A DNA stretch of 64,000 nucleotides, taken from NCBI GenBank assembly GCA_009833045.1, contig WUUP01000003.1, forward strand, positions 382,636-446,635, read 5' to 3'. Shown in pieces: positions 46,377-55,032 of the stretch (positions within the stretch are counted from its first letter, which is position 1; each line of letters opens with the position of its first letter). A program made the translations under genes and the position numbers. Under the pieces are notes generated by a model. The model ran no database searches. It had not been told where the DNA came from and saw only the letters and a list, made by a program, of their open reading frames with translations. Origin of the DNA: Saprospirales bacterium GYS_P2D (GTDB taxonomy: Bacteria > Bacteroidota > Bacteroidia > Chitinophagales > Saprospiraceae).

Positions 46377-47600
46377 TTACATGTTAGCGATGATCTCATC
46401 ACCAAACTCAGAGCACTTCAATTTAGTAGCTCCTTTCATCAATCTTTCGAAATCATAAGTTACTTTCTTCTGCTTGATAGCACCTTTGATACCTTTCTCG
46501 ATGAGGATACCTGCTTTTTTCCAGCCCATGTACTGGAGCATCATCACACCTGATAGGATCACAGAGCTCGGATTTACTTTATCCTGACCTGCATACTTAG
46601 GAGCTGTACCGTGAGTCGCCTCAAATACTGCAATACCCGTCTCATAGTTGATATTAGCGCCTGGAGCGATACCGATACCTCCTACTGCTGCTGCGAGAGC
46701 ATCAGAGATATAGTCACCATTGAGGTTGAGCGTAGCGATCACATCATACTCAGCTGGTCTGAGGAGGATCTGCTGTAGGAATGCATCAGCGATCACATCT
46801 TTCACGATGATCTCACGTCCCTTAGCATCGATCACCTGCCATGGTCCACCATCGAGATCCTTAGCGTCAAACTCTCTTTTAGCCAATGCGTAACCCCACT
46901 CCTTAAATTTACCTTCAGTAAACTTCATGATGTTACCCTTATGTACGAGAGTCACTGACTTAAGCTTGTTATCGATGGCATGCTGGATAGCAGCTCTCAC
47001 GAGACGCTCAGTACCCTCTACCGACACTGGCTTGACACCGAGAGATGCTGTATCTGGAAATCTGATACCCGTCACACCCATCTCCTCGATGAGGAACTTT
47101 TTTACTTTTTCATTCTCTTCAGTACCATGTAGATATTCGATACCTGCATAGATATCTTCTGTATTCTCTCTGAAGATCACCATGTCTACTAATCCTGGCT
47201 GCTTAACAGGGCTTGGCACACCTCTATACCACTTCACAGGGCGGACACAAGCATATAGATCGAGGATCTGGCGGATCGCTACGTTGAGAGATCTGAATCC
47301 CCCTCCTACTGGAGTCGTAAGTGGTCCTTTGATAGCTACGAGGTGCTCAGCGATAGCGTCTGTGGTTTCTTTAGGAAGCCATTCTCCAGTCTTCTCATTT
47401 GCTTTTTCACCAGCATATACTTCTTTCCAATGAATCTTCTTCTTTCCATCATAGGCTTTTTCTACAGCGGCGTCGAGCACTTTTTGTGCCGCAGCCCAGA
47501 TATCAGGACCGATACCATCTCCCTCGATGAAAGGAATAATCGGATTGTCAGGCACTTGAAGCTTGCCTCTTCTTGACATGGTAATTTTAGAACCACTCAT
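46377..47600 (-). CDS. icd: NADP-dependent isocitrate dehydrogenase
   Basis: Oxidatively decarboxylates isocitrate to 2-oxoglutarate in the TCA cycle. The Escherichia coli-type homodimer layout is clear: [14 protein letters not shown] at the start, [13 protein letters not shown], the metal/substrate loop [10 protein letters not shown], and the C-terminal nucleotide signature [16 protein letters not shown]. The Lys-Tyr NADP-specificity positions sit after it (KVNPSSVIL region), which favours NADP over NAD, from overall similarity. 407 residues from ATG 47600; ATG 47579 is an alternative. It is a single-gene unit with its own promoter and terminator. Confidence 0.94.
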   Translation of the reverse strand: MSGSKITMSRRGKLQVPDNPIIPFIEGDGIGPDIWAAAQKVLDAAVEKAYDGKKKIHWKEVYAGEKANEKTGEWLPKETTDAIAEHLVAIKGPLTTPVGGGFRSLNVAIRQILDLYACVRPVKWYRGVPSPVKQPGLVDMVIFRENTEDIYAGIEYLHGTEENEKVKKFLIEEMGVTGIRFPDTASLGVKPVSVEGTERLVRAAIQHAIDNKLKSVTLVHKGNIMKFTEGKFKEWGYALAKREFDAKDLDGGPWQVIDAKGREIIVKDVIADAFLQQILLRPAEYDVIATLNLNGDYISDALAAAVGGIGIAPGANINYETGIAVFEATHGTAPKYAGQDKVNPSSVILSGVMMLQYMGWKKAGILIEKGIKGAIKQKKVTYDFERLMKGATKLKCSEFGDEIIANM

Positions 47601-47692
47601 TCTATTTATAATATTTTACTGGTTAAACGAAATCTGCTTTCTAAAACGTCACTGCGCCAAAATATTGTCGAATGACAGCTCGAAAACGGCTG

Positions 47693-47723
47693 CAAAAGTA
47701 CTAAATATCGGGCTATGAGCAAG
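47693..47723 (-). promoter_or_regulatory. Candidate -33/-7 promoter of icd
   Basis: On the minus strand CTTG (47723-47720) is followed after 19 bp by TACTTTTG (47700-47693), fitting the Bacteroidota TTTG/TAnnTTTG promoter with one mismatch in -33. It predicts a leader of roughly 85 bases. Confidence 0.5.
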
Positions 47724-47784
47724 CCTAAACAGCCCAAGTCACTGAGGAAATAACATAATATCAAGCTATATATTAGAGTTACTT

Positions 47785-47792
47785 TACATTTG
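47785..47792 (+). promoter_or_regulatory. Candidate -7 element of ruvB
   Basis: TACATTTG fits TAnnTTTG and lies 47 bp before the ruvB GTG. No matching -33 sequence is apparent at 17-23 bp. Confidence 0.35.
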
Positions 47793-47839
47793 TAGGGTAT
47801 TACACTTTACTTTTCACCTAAGTAACACGTAGATCCATA

Positions 47840-48862
47840 GTGAATCAACATCTCGACCCATCTGATCAGCACCTAAACTCCGAGGAGCGCCAACTGGAGA
47901 AAGCCCTGCGCCCCAAAATGCTATCTGACTTCAGCGGTCAGCGAAAAATCACTGACAATCTCAGCATCTTCATACAGGCAGCTACCATGAGAGGTGATGC
48001 ACTCGATCATGTCATCTTACACGGTCCTCCGGGTCTCGGTAAGACGACCCTATCGCACATCATCGCTAATGAGATGGGCTCCGAGCTCAAAATGACCTCT
48101 GGCCCTGTACTCGAGAAGCCTGGTGACCTCGCTGGACTACTGACTAATCTTCAGGAAGGTGATGTCTTATTCATCGATGAGATACATCGGCTCAACAATA
48201 TCGTCGAGGAGTATCTCTACTCTGCTATGGAAGACTACCGGATCGATATCATGATCGACTCCGGCCCCAATGCTCGAAGTATACAGCTCAATATCAACCC
48301 ATTCACACTGATCGGAGCTACGACACGTATGGGACTACTGACGCCTCCATTGAGAGCGAGATTTGGCATCACCTGTCATCTGGACTACTACAATGTGAAG
48401 ACGCTCACGAGTATCGTCAAACGAAGCTCTACACTCATGGGCATCGAGATCACCGATCAGGGAGCACTCGAGATCGCTCGACGTAGTCGTGGTACGCCTC
48501 GTATAGCCAATTCGCTATTGAGACGTGTGCGGGACTTCGCTCAGGTCAAAGGGGACGGATCGATAGATCTCGAGATCGCTCGTATAGCACTCGAGGCACT
48601 CGACGTAGATGAGCTCGGCCTCGATGAGATGGATAACCGTATACTCTCGACGATGATCGAAAAATTTAAAGGAGGTCCAGTGGGTCTCGGTACGATCGCC
48701 ACCGCTGTGGGAGAAGAAGCTGGTACCATCGAGGAAGTATATGAGCCATTCCTCATCATGGAGGGATTCATACAGCGGACGCAGCGAGGCAGAATCGCCA
48801 CACCTAAAGCCTACTCACATCTCGGAGTAGTTCCTCCCAGCAAGGAAGGAATGTTGTTTTGA
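47840..48862 (+). CDS. ruvB: Holliday junction branch-migration ATPase RuvB
   Basis: AAA+ motor that, with RuvA, drives branch migration of Holliday junctions and loads RuvC. The 340-residue protein has Walker [10 protein letters not shown], Walker B DEIHRL, sensor 1 GATTRMG with the arginine-finger region PLRARFG, and a C-terminal winged helix ending in [17 protein letters not shown], the RuvB signature. Translation starts at a GTG (47840); the N-terminal stretch to [11 protein letters not shown] is the usual length. ruvA and ruvC are not in the window. Converges on the DUF3467 gene with 133 bp of GTT-rich spacer. Confidence 0.96.
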   Translation: MNQHLDPSDQHLNSEERQLEKALRPKMLSDFSGQRKITDNLSIFIQAATMRGDALDHVILHGPPGLGKTTLSHIIANEMGSELKMTSGPVLEKPGDLAGLLTNLQEGDVLFIDEIHRLNNIVEEYLYSAMEDYRIDIMIDSGPNARSIQLNINPFTLIGATTRMGLLTPPLRARFGITCHLDYYNVKTLTSIVKRSSTLMGIEITDQGALEIARRSRGTPRIANSLLRRVRDFAQVKGDGSIDLEIARIALEALDVDELGLDEMDNRILSTMIEKFKGGPVGLGTIATAVGEEAGTIEEVYEPFLIMEGFIQRTQRGRIATPKAYSHLGVVPPSKEGMLF

Positions 48863-48995
48863 TTTTTAAGTGTTGTTGTTTGGTTAGTATTCTGGTGCTG
48901 TTGTTTTGAAAGCATATAACTATTGAACGAATAAAACAAGAACACCTATTTAGACATACAAACTCACAACTCACTTCTCAACACTCAATACCTTC

Positions 48996-49316
48996 TTACG
49001 CCTGCGCTGTCGGTGTAAAATTCATCGGAAATGGATTTTGAGGTCCTTTTTCTTTGATTGGTCCATGCTGCGCTTCAAATTTTTCAATATTATCAGCCAA
49101 TGCCTTGAGCAGACGCTTAGCATGCTCAGGAGTGATCACCACTCTTGACTTTACTTTAGCTTTAGGGACATTAGGTAGGAGTCGGATAAAGTCCACGACA
49201 AACTCAGAATGAGAGTGAGATATGATGGCCAGATTAGAGTATACACCATCTGCTACATCTTCTGGGAGCTCTATATTGAGTTGTTGTTTCTGAGGCTTTT
49301 TAGTTTCGTCTGCCAT
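48996..49316 (-). CDS. DUF3467 family protein
   Basis: A small soluble protein of 106 residues from the ATG at 49316. The DUF3467 pattern is clear: ADGVYSNLAIISHSHSEFVVDFIRLLP, then KSRVVITPEHAKRLLKALADNIEKFE. The predicted fold is a two-stranded beta unit plus helix, similar to a dimeric binding protein, and family members often lie near RNA-polymerase genes; no such neighbour is here. A longer reading from 49391 would add a hydrophobic segment that is not part of the family, so I reject it. Function is unknown. Confidence 0.85.
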   Translation of the reverse strand: MADETKKPQKQQLNIELPEDVADGVYSNLAIISHSHSEFVVDFIRLLPNVPKAKVKSRVVITPEHAKRLLKALADNIEKFEAQHGPIKEKGPQNPFPMNFTPTAQA

Positions 49317-49459
49317 GCTGAGTATTTTCTTTTTTTGGATAAGGCTCCAAAAGAAGGCATTATTAAGCAAAAGCGCAATTAATAAGACCATGAGACTGAA
49401 GAAGACAACACATTAAATATTTTCCTAACATTTTATATACACCATAAAAGGTAGAATGT

Positions 49460-49467
49460 TACTTTTG
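49460..49467 (+). promoter_or_regulatory. Candidate -7 element before two small membrane-protein genes
   Basis: TACTTTTG fits TAnnTTTG, 76 bp before the ATG at 49543. It lies in the divergent gap with the DUF3467 gene. A -33 element is not evident. Confidence 0.35.
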
Positions 49468-49542
49468 CCCTAACCTTATACTGATTGATGTTTATCAGGT
49501 CTAATCACCTGTGACGATATTGGTTAGTAGTATTTTAATAAG

Positions 49543-49752
49543 ATGAAAACCATTATGATAAAAGAACCGCAGCTGTCTGCAGTGGCTCAGCATAGGTATC
49601 CCCTATCTATACGAGCAGAAGTAGTATTGACCCTATTTGTTATCCTATTTGCACTTTTAGGTTTGTTAGCTACTATACAAGGATTCTCCACTAATGATGA
49701 AAAAATTTCCTATCTTACTCCTTCTATTAATACCGAACGAAATATAAGTTGA
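49543..49752 (+). CDS. Small single-helix membrane protein
   Basis: 69 residues with one transmembrane helix (VVLTLFVILFALLGLLATIQ) flanked by a charged cytoplasmic start and a polar tail. I do not recognise a family. It is followed after 7 bp by a PspC-domain protein and is probably co-transcribed with it, so a membrane-stress link is possible. Its ATG at 49543 is well placed 76 bp after a -7-like element. Coding status is supported mostly by length, the membrane helix and the tight spacing to the next gene; a sequence comparison would settle it. Confidence 0.55.
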   Translation: MKTIMIKEPQLSAVAQHRYPLSIRAEVVLTLFVILFALLGLLATIQGFSTNDEKISYLTPSINTERNIS

Positions 49753-49759
49753 CGATATC

Positions 49760-49987
49760 ATGAAGGGATGGCTTGACCAGATAAAAGGCGCACTCGAGTA
49801 CTATGGTTTTGGGGTATGTCAATATCTGGGAGAGAAAATGAGTATTAAGAGCTCATTAGTTAGGTTATATTTCATTTACCTCACTTTTATCGGATTAGGA
49901 TCTCCCCTTTTCGTCTATCTTTTTTTAGCTTTTTGGGTCAATGTCAGGAAGTACGTCCGTAGAGGTATTAGTGTTTTTGCTGATTAA
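49760..49987 (+). CDS. PspC-domain membrane protein
   Basis: 75 residues resembling a minimal PspC domain: an N-terminal amphipathic part, the motif GVCQYLGEKMSIKSSLVRLYFIY cut here into GVCQYLGEKM and SSLVRLYFIY, and two close helices (about 34-65). PspC in enterobacteria is part of the phage-shock envelope-stress response; short stand-alone PspC proteins are frequent in Bacteroidota, where their targets are unclear. No PspA or PspB homologue is adjacent. It follows the single-helix protein by 7 bp and converges on the DUF4159 gene. Confidence 0.75.
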   Translation: MKGWLDQIKGALEYYGFGVCQYLGEKMSIKSSLVRLYFIYLTFIGLGSPLFVYLFLAFWVNVRKYVRRGISVFAD

Positions 49988-50007
49988 GCATTAGTGCTCA
50001 CCTTTCT

Positions 50008-50670
50008 TTAATTACTAAAAGCATACTTGATAATATTCGCACCCATGCGTAGTGCACTGAGGCGCTTTTGAGGGCTATCATTATGCACTTCTTGGTCTTC
50101 CCAACCATCACCGAGGTCAGACTCGTATGAGTAAAATACAACTACTCTACCCTCCCAGATGAGGCCGTATCCTCGAGGAGACTGATCATCATGCTCATGG
50201 ATCTTGGGTAGACCATTCTCAAAATCAAATGCTCCGTGATAGATCTCATGATCAAATGGAATCTCTACTAAATCCAGCTCAGGAAAGACTTTCTTGAGCG
50301 AAGGCCTCACATAAGGGTCCATACCATAGTTATCATCGATATGTAGGAAGCCTCCAGCCATGAGGTAGTTACGTAGATTTTCTGCATCGAGATCACTGAA
50401 TACCACATTACCATGGCCCGTCATATGGAGAAAAGGATAATTGTAGATCTCTGCGGAGCCCACCTCGACAGTCGCATAATTAGGATCGAGATTAGTATTG
50501 AGCTCACTATTACAAAAGCGAGCCAGATTACCCAATGCTGTCGGATTAGCATACCAATCTCCGCCACCGCTATACTTGAGCAGTGCGATCTTGACCTCTC
50601 CTTTCTCTACTGTCACCAATGACATCCCTAATAACAGCAATGCTGCTCCAACGACTATATTTCTGATCAT
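50008..50670 (-). CDS. DUF4159 family exported protein
   Basis: A 220-residue protein from ATG 50670 with a signal peptide (IVVGAALLLLGMSLV). The family is recognised from KIALLKYSGGGDWYANPTAL, HGNVVFSDLD and the region RNYLMAGGFLHIDDNYG, followed by PFDHEIYH. DUF4159 domains have a class I glutamine-amidotransferase-like fold and are often in or near BatA-type aerotolerance operons; here the BatA-like gene is 8 kb away. Its role is unknown, and it is presumed periplasmic. It follows rsmE by 22 bp on the same strand. Confidence 0.85.
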   Translation of the reverse strand: MIRNIVVGAALLLLGMSLVTVEKGEVKIALLKYSGGGDWYANPTALGNLARFCNSELNTNLDPNYATVEVGSAEIYNYPFLHMTGHGNVVFSDLDAENLRNYLMAGGFLHIDDNYGMDPYVRPSLKKVFPELDLVEIPFDHEIYHGAFDFENGLPKIHEHDDQSPRGYGLIWEGRVVVFYSYESDLGDGWEDQEVHNDSPQKRLSALRMGANIIKYAFSN

Positions 50671-50692
50671 GATATGATAGCGTTTTTTTCTT

Positions 50693-51385
50693 CTATTTAT
50701 TGTTGAGCAAAGTAAGTGCAACTATACCAGCCGTCTCGGCCCTGAGTCGTGAGCTTCCCATATTAACCATCTCAAATCCACTCTGTTCTGCAGTTTGTAC
50801 TTCTTCATCTGTGAAGTCTCCTTCTGGACCGATGAGCATGGTAGCCCCATGACTCGCAGATGAGGTGTTGAGCTCATGATTATCAGGGCGATAGTGGGCG
50901 ATCCAGCAATCTGCCTCGCCCGACATAGACTCCATCCATGGGATCGATCGCTGCACCTCTGCCAGTTCAGGTAGCCATAGCTGTTTTGACTGCTTCATAG
51001 CACTGACCATGATTTTAAGTATCCGCTCACGATTCATCTTGCTCCTTTCAGAGCGAGTACAGTGCAGTGGGACGAGCTCCCTTACACCGATCTCTACCGC
51101 TTTTTCTATGAGCCACTCCAGCCGAGTATTATTCTTCAGTATGCCAAACGCTAATCTCGGTAGGACAGGTTTTTCCAGCTGCTCCTCTATCACCTTGAGC
51201 TGATGCAGTTCCACTTTTTTCTTAGAGACAGTAGCTATTTCTGCTGCATACATGCGACCCTGGCCATCCAGCAGATGGATCGTATCTCCTACCTTATGCC
51301 GTAGCACCTTGGCACAGTGAGTAGCTTCTTGATCGGCCAAAGTCGCCCGATCCTCGCTGAAATCTGTAGTGTAAAATAGCTGCAT
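50693..51385 (-). CDS. rsmE: 16S rRNA (uracil1498-N3)-methyltransferase
   Basis: SPOUT-family methyltransferase that makes m3U1498 in the 30S decoding region. An N-terminal PUA-like domain (HCAKVLRHKVGDTIHLLDG) precedes the knotted SAM-binding domain, with the segments FGILKNNTRLEWLIEKA, MLIGPEGDFTDEEV and LGSSRLRAETAG as LGS-like MGSSRLRAETAG. The 230 residues are the usual size. Followed after 22 bp by the DUF4159 gene, with which it probably forms an operon. Divergent from rseP by 195 bp. Confidence 0.95.
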   Translation of the reverse strand: MQLFYTTDFSEDRATLADQEATHCAKVLRHKVGDTIHLLDGQGRMYAAEIATVSKKKVELHQLKVIEEQLEKPVLPRLAFGILKNNTRLEWLIEKAVEIGVRELVPLHCTRSERSKMNRERILKIMVSAMKQSKQLWLPELAEVQRSIPWMESMSGEADCWIAHYRPDNHELNTSSASHGATMLIGPEGDFTDEEVQTAEQSGFEMVNMGSSRLRAETAGIVALTLLNNK

Positions 51386-51497
51386 AAGACATCTGTTCTT
51401 TCAGGTCAGATTTTATTCTTTCGACATACTCTCGAAATGGATAGACAGACTATCACTATCGGATTATTTGTCGACTGCAATTTTACTTAGTTTCAAT

Positions 51498-51505
51498 TAC
51501 CTTTG
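51498..51505 (+). promoter_or_regulatory. Candidate -7 element of rseP
   Basis: TACCTTTG fits TAnnTTTG, 75 bp before the rseP ATG in the divergent gap with rsmE. The closest TTTG upstream is 27 bp away, longer than the typical spacing. Confidence 0.35.
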
Positions 51506-51580
51506 CGAGCATTTCTCACGATTCTCACTAAAATCCAACGAACAAACGTTGACATACCGCATTTTATAGCATAATTATTT

Positions 51581-52912
51581 ATGGATACACTGATTACTGT
51601 CGGCCAGTTTTTACTGAGCCTTTCGATTCTTATCGTTTTGCACGAATGTGGCCACTTCTTTCCAGCTAAATGGTTTAAGACCAAGGTAGAGAAGTTTTAC
51701 CTGTTCTTTGATGCGGGGTTTTCCTTATTTAAAGTGCAACGAGGAGAGACAGAATATGGTATCGGTTGGCTTCCATTCGGTGGATACGTCAAGATCGCAG
51801 GGATGATCGACGAGAGCTTTGACAAGGAGCAGATGGCGGGACCACCACAGCCGTGGGAGTTTAGATCTAAGCCAGCTTGGCAGCGACTGATCATTATGAT
51901 CGGCGGTGTCACGGTCAATTATGTATTAGGTATCCTCCTATTCGCCTTTATATTCTTCAGATGGGGAGATGCCTATTTGCCAAATGAAAATGCTACCTAC
52001 GGTATCGCTGTGGAGGAGCTTGGCGTAGGACTCGGCCTCCAAGATGGTGACAAAATAATCAGTGTCGGCGGCGTAGATATCGACCGTCTATATCCTAATG
52101 ATATGGTCAAAGAGATCGTGATCAATGAGGCACGGACTATCACAGTGCTCAGAGATGGCGCTGAAGTATCGCTGACTATAGACGATGAAGTGGCCAAGTC
52201 ACTCTCCACCTATGACAACAAGGATAAAAGCGTATTCTCCCCTCGTATTCCTGTGATAGTAGCGCAGGTCGCTCCGGATCTGCCCGCAGCAGATGCAGGC
52301 CTACAGGCTGAAGATCAGATCCTCGCTATTAATGGGCTGGACACCTACTTTTATGATCAGTTTTCTGATGTGGCTGAGGCCAATAAAGGAAAAGATATAA
52401 TGCTCACTGTACTCAGAGGGCAAGACACACTGTCGCTTCAGGCGGCATTTACTGAAGCTGGCAAATTGGGTTTCAATAGCTACTCATGGGCCAAGTACTT
52501 TGATACGGAGCAAAACCAATACGGACTGGGCGAATCTCTCGCTGCTGGTTGGAACAAAAGTTGGGATTTTCTCAATAGTCAACTGAAAGCCTTTGGCCAG
52601 ATGGCACGTGGCAAGATGGACGTCAAAGAATCCGTAGGAGGCCCTATCGCTATCGCTGGTATGTTTGGTAAGACTTGGGACTGGGCTGAATTTTGGAATC
52701 TAACCGCCTCGCTATCGATCATACTCGCATTCATGAATCTGCTCCCCATACCAGGGCTCGATGGAGGGCATGTACTCTTCTTACTCTGGGAGATCATCAC
52801 CGGTCGCAAGGCCAGTGACAAAGTAGTAGAGTACGCTACTATGGCAGGATTCTTCCTCCTGATAGCACTGATGGTATTTATCTTCTACATTGATCTATCC
52901 AGACTATTTTAA
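51581..52912 (+). CDS. rseP: Site-2 intramembrane metalloprotease RseP
   Basis: A zinc metalloprotease that cleaves transmembrane anti-sigma factors or signal peptides inside the inner membrane. The first helix contains the catalytic HECGH (residues 21-25); two PDZ-like domains occupy the periplasmic middle (around 125-200 and 210-300), and the late motif NLLPIPGLDGGHV supplies the third zinc ligand Asp. Four membrane segments are predicted, in the S2P order. It is followed by hscB, whose ATG lies 13 bp after the stop, so both may share a transcript. The anti-sigma target is not in the window. Confidence 0.94.
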   Translation: MDTLITVGQFLLSLSILIVLHECGHFFPAKWFKTKVEKFYLFFDAGFSLFKVQRGETEYGIGWLPFGGYVKIAGMIDESFDKEQMAGPPQPWEFRSKPAWQRLIIMIGGVTVNYVLGILLFAFIFFRWGDAYLPNENATYGIAVEELGVGLGLQDGDKIISVGGVDIDRLYPNDMVKEIVINEARTITVLRDGAEVSLTIDDEVAKSLSTYDNKDKSVFSPRIPVIVAQVAPDLPAADAGLQAEDQILAINGLDTYFYDQFSDVAEANKGKDIMLTVLRGQDTLSLQAAFTEAGKLGFNSYSWAKYFDTEQNQYGLGESLAAGWNKSWDFLNSQLKAFGQMARGKMDVKESVGGPIAIAGMFGKTWDWAEFWNLTASLSIILAFMNLLPIPGLDGGHVLFLLWEIITGRKASDKVVEYATMAGFFLLIALMVFIFYIDLSRLF

Positions 52913-52925
52913 GCATAAAATAATC

Positions 52926-53441
52926 ATGAATCATTTTGAGCTATTTGATCTTCCGATACAGTTTGAGATAGACACTGCAGCGCTCAAGCGTCAGTACCTG
53001 AAGCTCAGCCGTCAGTATCATCCTGACTTTCATACAGATCAGGATGAGGCACAGCAGGATGAAATACTATCGATGTCGACCGCAGTCAATGAAGCCTACA
53101 ATGTGCTCCGCTCTGAGACTAAGCGTACCGCCTATGTATTAGCTCTCCTATCAGATACGGCTGATGAAAAAGAAGAACTACCTCAGAGCTTTCTCATGGA
53201 GATGATGGACATCAATGAGGAAATGATGGAACTCCAATTTGGACCAGATCCCCAACGTGTAGAAAAAGTAAAATCAGATATTCAAGCCATACAACAAGAA
53301 CTCGATCAAGACACAAATACCCTGAAACGTCAATTTGACCAAAATCAAAAGGATATAAATTTGCTTTCGACAATTAAAACAAATCACTTAAAGTCAAAAT
53401 ATATCCAAAGACTCATAGACAAAGTCAAATCATTGGATTGA
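52926..53441 (+). CDS. hscB: Fe-S cluster assembly co-chaperone HscB
   Basis: J-domain co-chaperone that delivers the scaffold protein IscU to its Hsp70 partner for Fe-S transfer. The N-terminal J domain has the HPD motif at residues 32-34 (RQYHPDFH), and the C-terminal helical HSCB_C domain binds IscU. The ATG at 52926 gives the canonical MNHFELFDLP opening. 171 residues, near the Escherichia coli length. No isc genes are near; in Bacteroidota HscB often stands alone because SUF is the main system, so its partner here is uncertain. Confidence 0.88.
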   Translation: MNHFELFDLPIQFEIDTAALKRQYLKLSRQYHPDFHTDQDEAQQDEILSMSTAVNEAYNVLRSETKRTAYVLALLSDTADEKEELPQSFLMEMMDINEEMMELQFGPDPQRVEKVKSDIQAIQQELDQDTNTLKRQFDQNQKDINLLSTIKTNHLKSKYIQRLIDKVKSLD

Positions 53442-53447
53442 AATTCT

Positions 53448-53455
53448 TACTTTTG
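53448..53455 (+). promoter_or_regulatory. Candidate -7 element of the HNH gene
   Basis: TACTTTTG fits TAnnTTTG, 43 bp before the ATG at 53499 and just after the hscB stop. A -33 TTG is only 11 bp away, so promoter strength is doubtful. Confidence 0.35.
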
Positions 53456-53498
53456 AGCTCAGTCGTTTTCGTGAGATATAATATTCACAAACTTGCAA

Positions 53499-54062
53499 AT
53501 GAGCATTGATAATATAGTGGGAGAAAAGTGGGCGCAAGTCACTTTCAAAAGAGAGACCAAGGAGAAGAACTATTATGTAAGCAACTATGGACGAGCCAAA
53601 TCGATCCATAAGACGACAGGAGAAGAACGACTCATCAACACTCATCCCGATCATCGGGGATTTTATAGAGCGAGTATCAAAGTAGAAGGAAATCTGAATC
53701 AGGCATTATATGTACACAAGGAAGTAGCTAAGCACTTCGTAGATCCAGAGACAGAGGAGCACATACATGTGATACACAAGGATCTCAACCGCAAGAATAA
53801 TCATCACTCCAATATCATCTGGGTCAATGATCTCGAATGGAAGATATATATCAAGGAGCGAGCTAAGAAATTCGGATTTAAAAAATCTAATAAAGGCGGC
53901 TACTATAAGCTCACAGCAGCTCAGGTAGCCATCATTAAAAAACAGCTCCTAAGTGGCAAAACTCGACGCAAGATGATTGCTAAGCGTTTTGGCGTATCGA
54001 CGACACAGCTCAAGCGCATAGAGCGTGGCGAAAACTGGGCACACGTAGAGCCCGCTAAATAA
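53499..54062 (+). CDS. NUMOD4/HNH homing-type endonuclease
   Basis: A free-standing homing-type nuclease of 187 residues. N-terminal NUMOD4 domain (EKWAQVTFKRET then YYVSNYGRAKSIHK) is followed by an HNH segment (HVIHKDLNRKNNHHSNIIWV) with the His, Asp and paired Asn of the NNxxSNLxW consensus, and a C-terminal helix-turn-helix that reads LTAAQVAIIKKQLLSGKT then AKRFGVSTTQLKRIERGENW, the usual DNA-reading module of this family. The preferred ATG at 53499 follows a weaker TTG. It lies between hscB and the 3' side of a tRNA-Leu gene and ends at a bidirectional terminator. A domesticated transcription factor is an alternative reading. Confidence 0.85.
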   Translation: MSIDNIVGEKWAQVTFKRETKEKNYYVSNYGRAKSIHKTTGEERLINTHPDHRGFYRASIKVEGNLNQALYVHKEVAKHFVDPETEEHIHVIHKDLNRKNNHHSNIIWVNDLEWKIYIKERAKKFGFKKSNKGGYYKLTAAQVAIIKKQLLSGKTRRKMIAKRFGVSTTQLKRIERGENWAHVEPAK

Positions 54063-54089
54063 AATACATCTCCACAGAAATAAGAATGA

Positions 54090-54119
54090 AAAAAGGCCTG
54101 CAGTTTTGCAAGCCTTTTT
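54090..54119. terminator. Bidirectional terminator between HNH gene and tRNA-Leu
   Basis: AAAAAGGCCTGCA pairs with TGCAAGCCTTTTT (one mismatch, loop GTTT), with A- and T-runs on both sides, so it can stop transcripts in both directions. Confidence 0.85.
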
Positions 54120-54130
54120 CTTTTGCCTTG

Positions 54131-54212
54131 TACCGAAGGCGGGAATCGAACCCGCACTCCCGAGGGAACTGGATTTTGAATCCAGCGCGTCTACCAATTC
54201 CGCCACTTCGGC
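54131..54212 (-). tRNA. tRNA-Leu (anticodon CAA)
   Basis: An 82-nt class II tRNA read on the minus strand. Acceptor stem GCCGAAG pairs with CTTCGGT (G1-U72 wobble) with discriminator A. The anticodon stem CTGGA/TCCAG encloses the loop TTCAAAA, giving anticodon CAA for UUG codons. A short variable arm (TTCCCTCGGGA) and a T loop GGTTCGATTCC follow. The 3' CCA is not encoded (the next bases after the discriminator are CAA). It reads towards the HNH gene, with a terminator 12 bp after its end. Confidence 0.96.
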
Positions 54213-54231
54213 ATCGGTACTGACAGGGGCG

Positions 54232-54239
54232 CAAATATA
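54232..54239 (-). promoter_or_regulatory. -7 element of tRNA-Leu
   Basis: TATATTTG on the minus strand matches TAnnTTTG exactly and lies 20 bp before the mature tRNA 5' end, giving a short leader. The -33 site is not obvious. Confidence 0.5.
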
Positions 54240-54287
54240 TAATTATTCTGAGTATTCCATGCCAGAAAAATCGCCCCAAAATGACAA

Positions 54288-54317
54288 GAGGTCAACATAC
54301 AAAAGTATGCTAACCTC
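54288..54317. other. Hairpin downstream of the lipoprotein gene
   Basis: GAGGTCAACATAC and GTATGCTAACCTC form a 13-position stem with two mismatches and loop AAAA. No T-run directly follows on the minus strand, so it is at best a weak terminator of the 54347-54967 gene. Confidence 0.35.
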
Positions 54318-54346
54318 TAAGTCTATGAGTTAGATCATTAGGAGTA

Positions 54347-54967
54347 TTACTTCCCGTCGATATAGTTTTTAGTAATCAGGTAGCCCAAGCGTCTGGCTAT
54401 GCGATACTGCTGCTCCGGAGTATGTGTCGTGTTAAAAGCAATACTAAATATCACCTTATCCCTTAATCTCCAAAAGTACTTGCCCTCAGAGGCGCTATAC
54501 GCTCCTGCATCACCGAGTCCTTCGAGAGGCTCAAATACTACAGCGTCTCCCTCCATACCTCGCTCCCCAGTCGTGAGTTTAGACTCAATGAATAGCTCCA
54601 CATAGTTAGGATATTCATCACCTACGGGATTTCGCATTGCCTGAAAGAGAATACCAGCATTTGACAGTTCCATATCGCTCCACTTAAAGAAGCAAGACCT
54701 GTGTGTCGGATTATTATCACGAGGAGAGCTATCAGTGATCTCCAGATCTTGGACAGTCAGCTCGAGTGCCTCGGCGATATCTTCGTGCGCTACGATACCA
54801 CAAGTATTAGGTAGTAATACACCACCTCTCTGCTGCACTACAGCGTCGATATCTACCCCCTGCCCCACGGGTACAAAACTTTCAGCTCCTCCACTTACAG
54901 CATTACATCCTTGATCTTGACAGCTCAAGTAGCCAGTGAGTAACAACAAAACAAGATACTTTTTCAT
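54347..54967 (-). CDS. Lipoprotein of unknown function
   Basis: 206 residues. A short signal peptide ends in a lipobox (TGYLSC, Cys16), so it is an envelope lipoprotein. The mature part has a second Cys pair (Cys20 region and Cys57 in NTCGIV) and one more Cys, and a body of mixed beta and helix with the phrases SCFFKWSDMEL and VFEPLEGLGDAGAYS, which resemble DUF3558-like ligand-binding lipoproteins in style only. I cannot name the family. It reads as a single gene between tRNA-Leu and the large BNR protein, 65 bp after the latter's stop. Confidence 0.7.
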   Translation of the reverse strand: MKKYLVLLLLTGYLSCQDQGCNAVSGGAESFVPVGQGVDIDAVVQQRGGVLLPNTCGIVAHEDIAEALELTVQDLEITDSSPRDNNPTHRSCFFKWSDMELSNAGILFQAMRNPVGDEYPNYVELFIESKLTTGERGMEGDAVVFEPLEGLGDAGAYSASEGKYFWRLRDKVIFSIAFNTTHTPEQQYRIARRLGYLITKNYIDGK

Positions 54968-55032
54968 GATTACCTGTTATTCTTTAACAAAACTAACACT
55001 ATTAGCCATCCTCATTTCGTATTTTTTGCCGA

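Noticed and set aside
48863-48930. GTT-rich tract after ruvB resembling a repeat array
   Set aside because: The GTTGTT units are irregular and short, with no spacer pattern; not a CRISPR and not a clear terminator.
49317-49391. Hydrophobic N-terminal extension of the DUF3467 protein
   Set aside because: The family starts at MADETKK; the extension is not a sensible signal peptide followed by the domain and lies in the promoter region.
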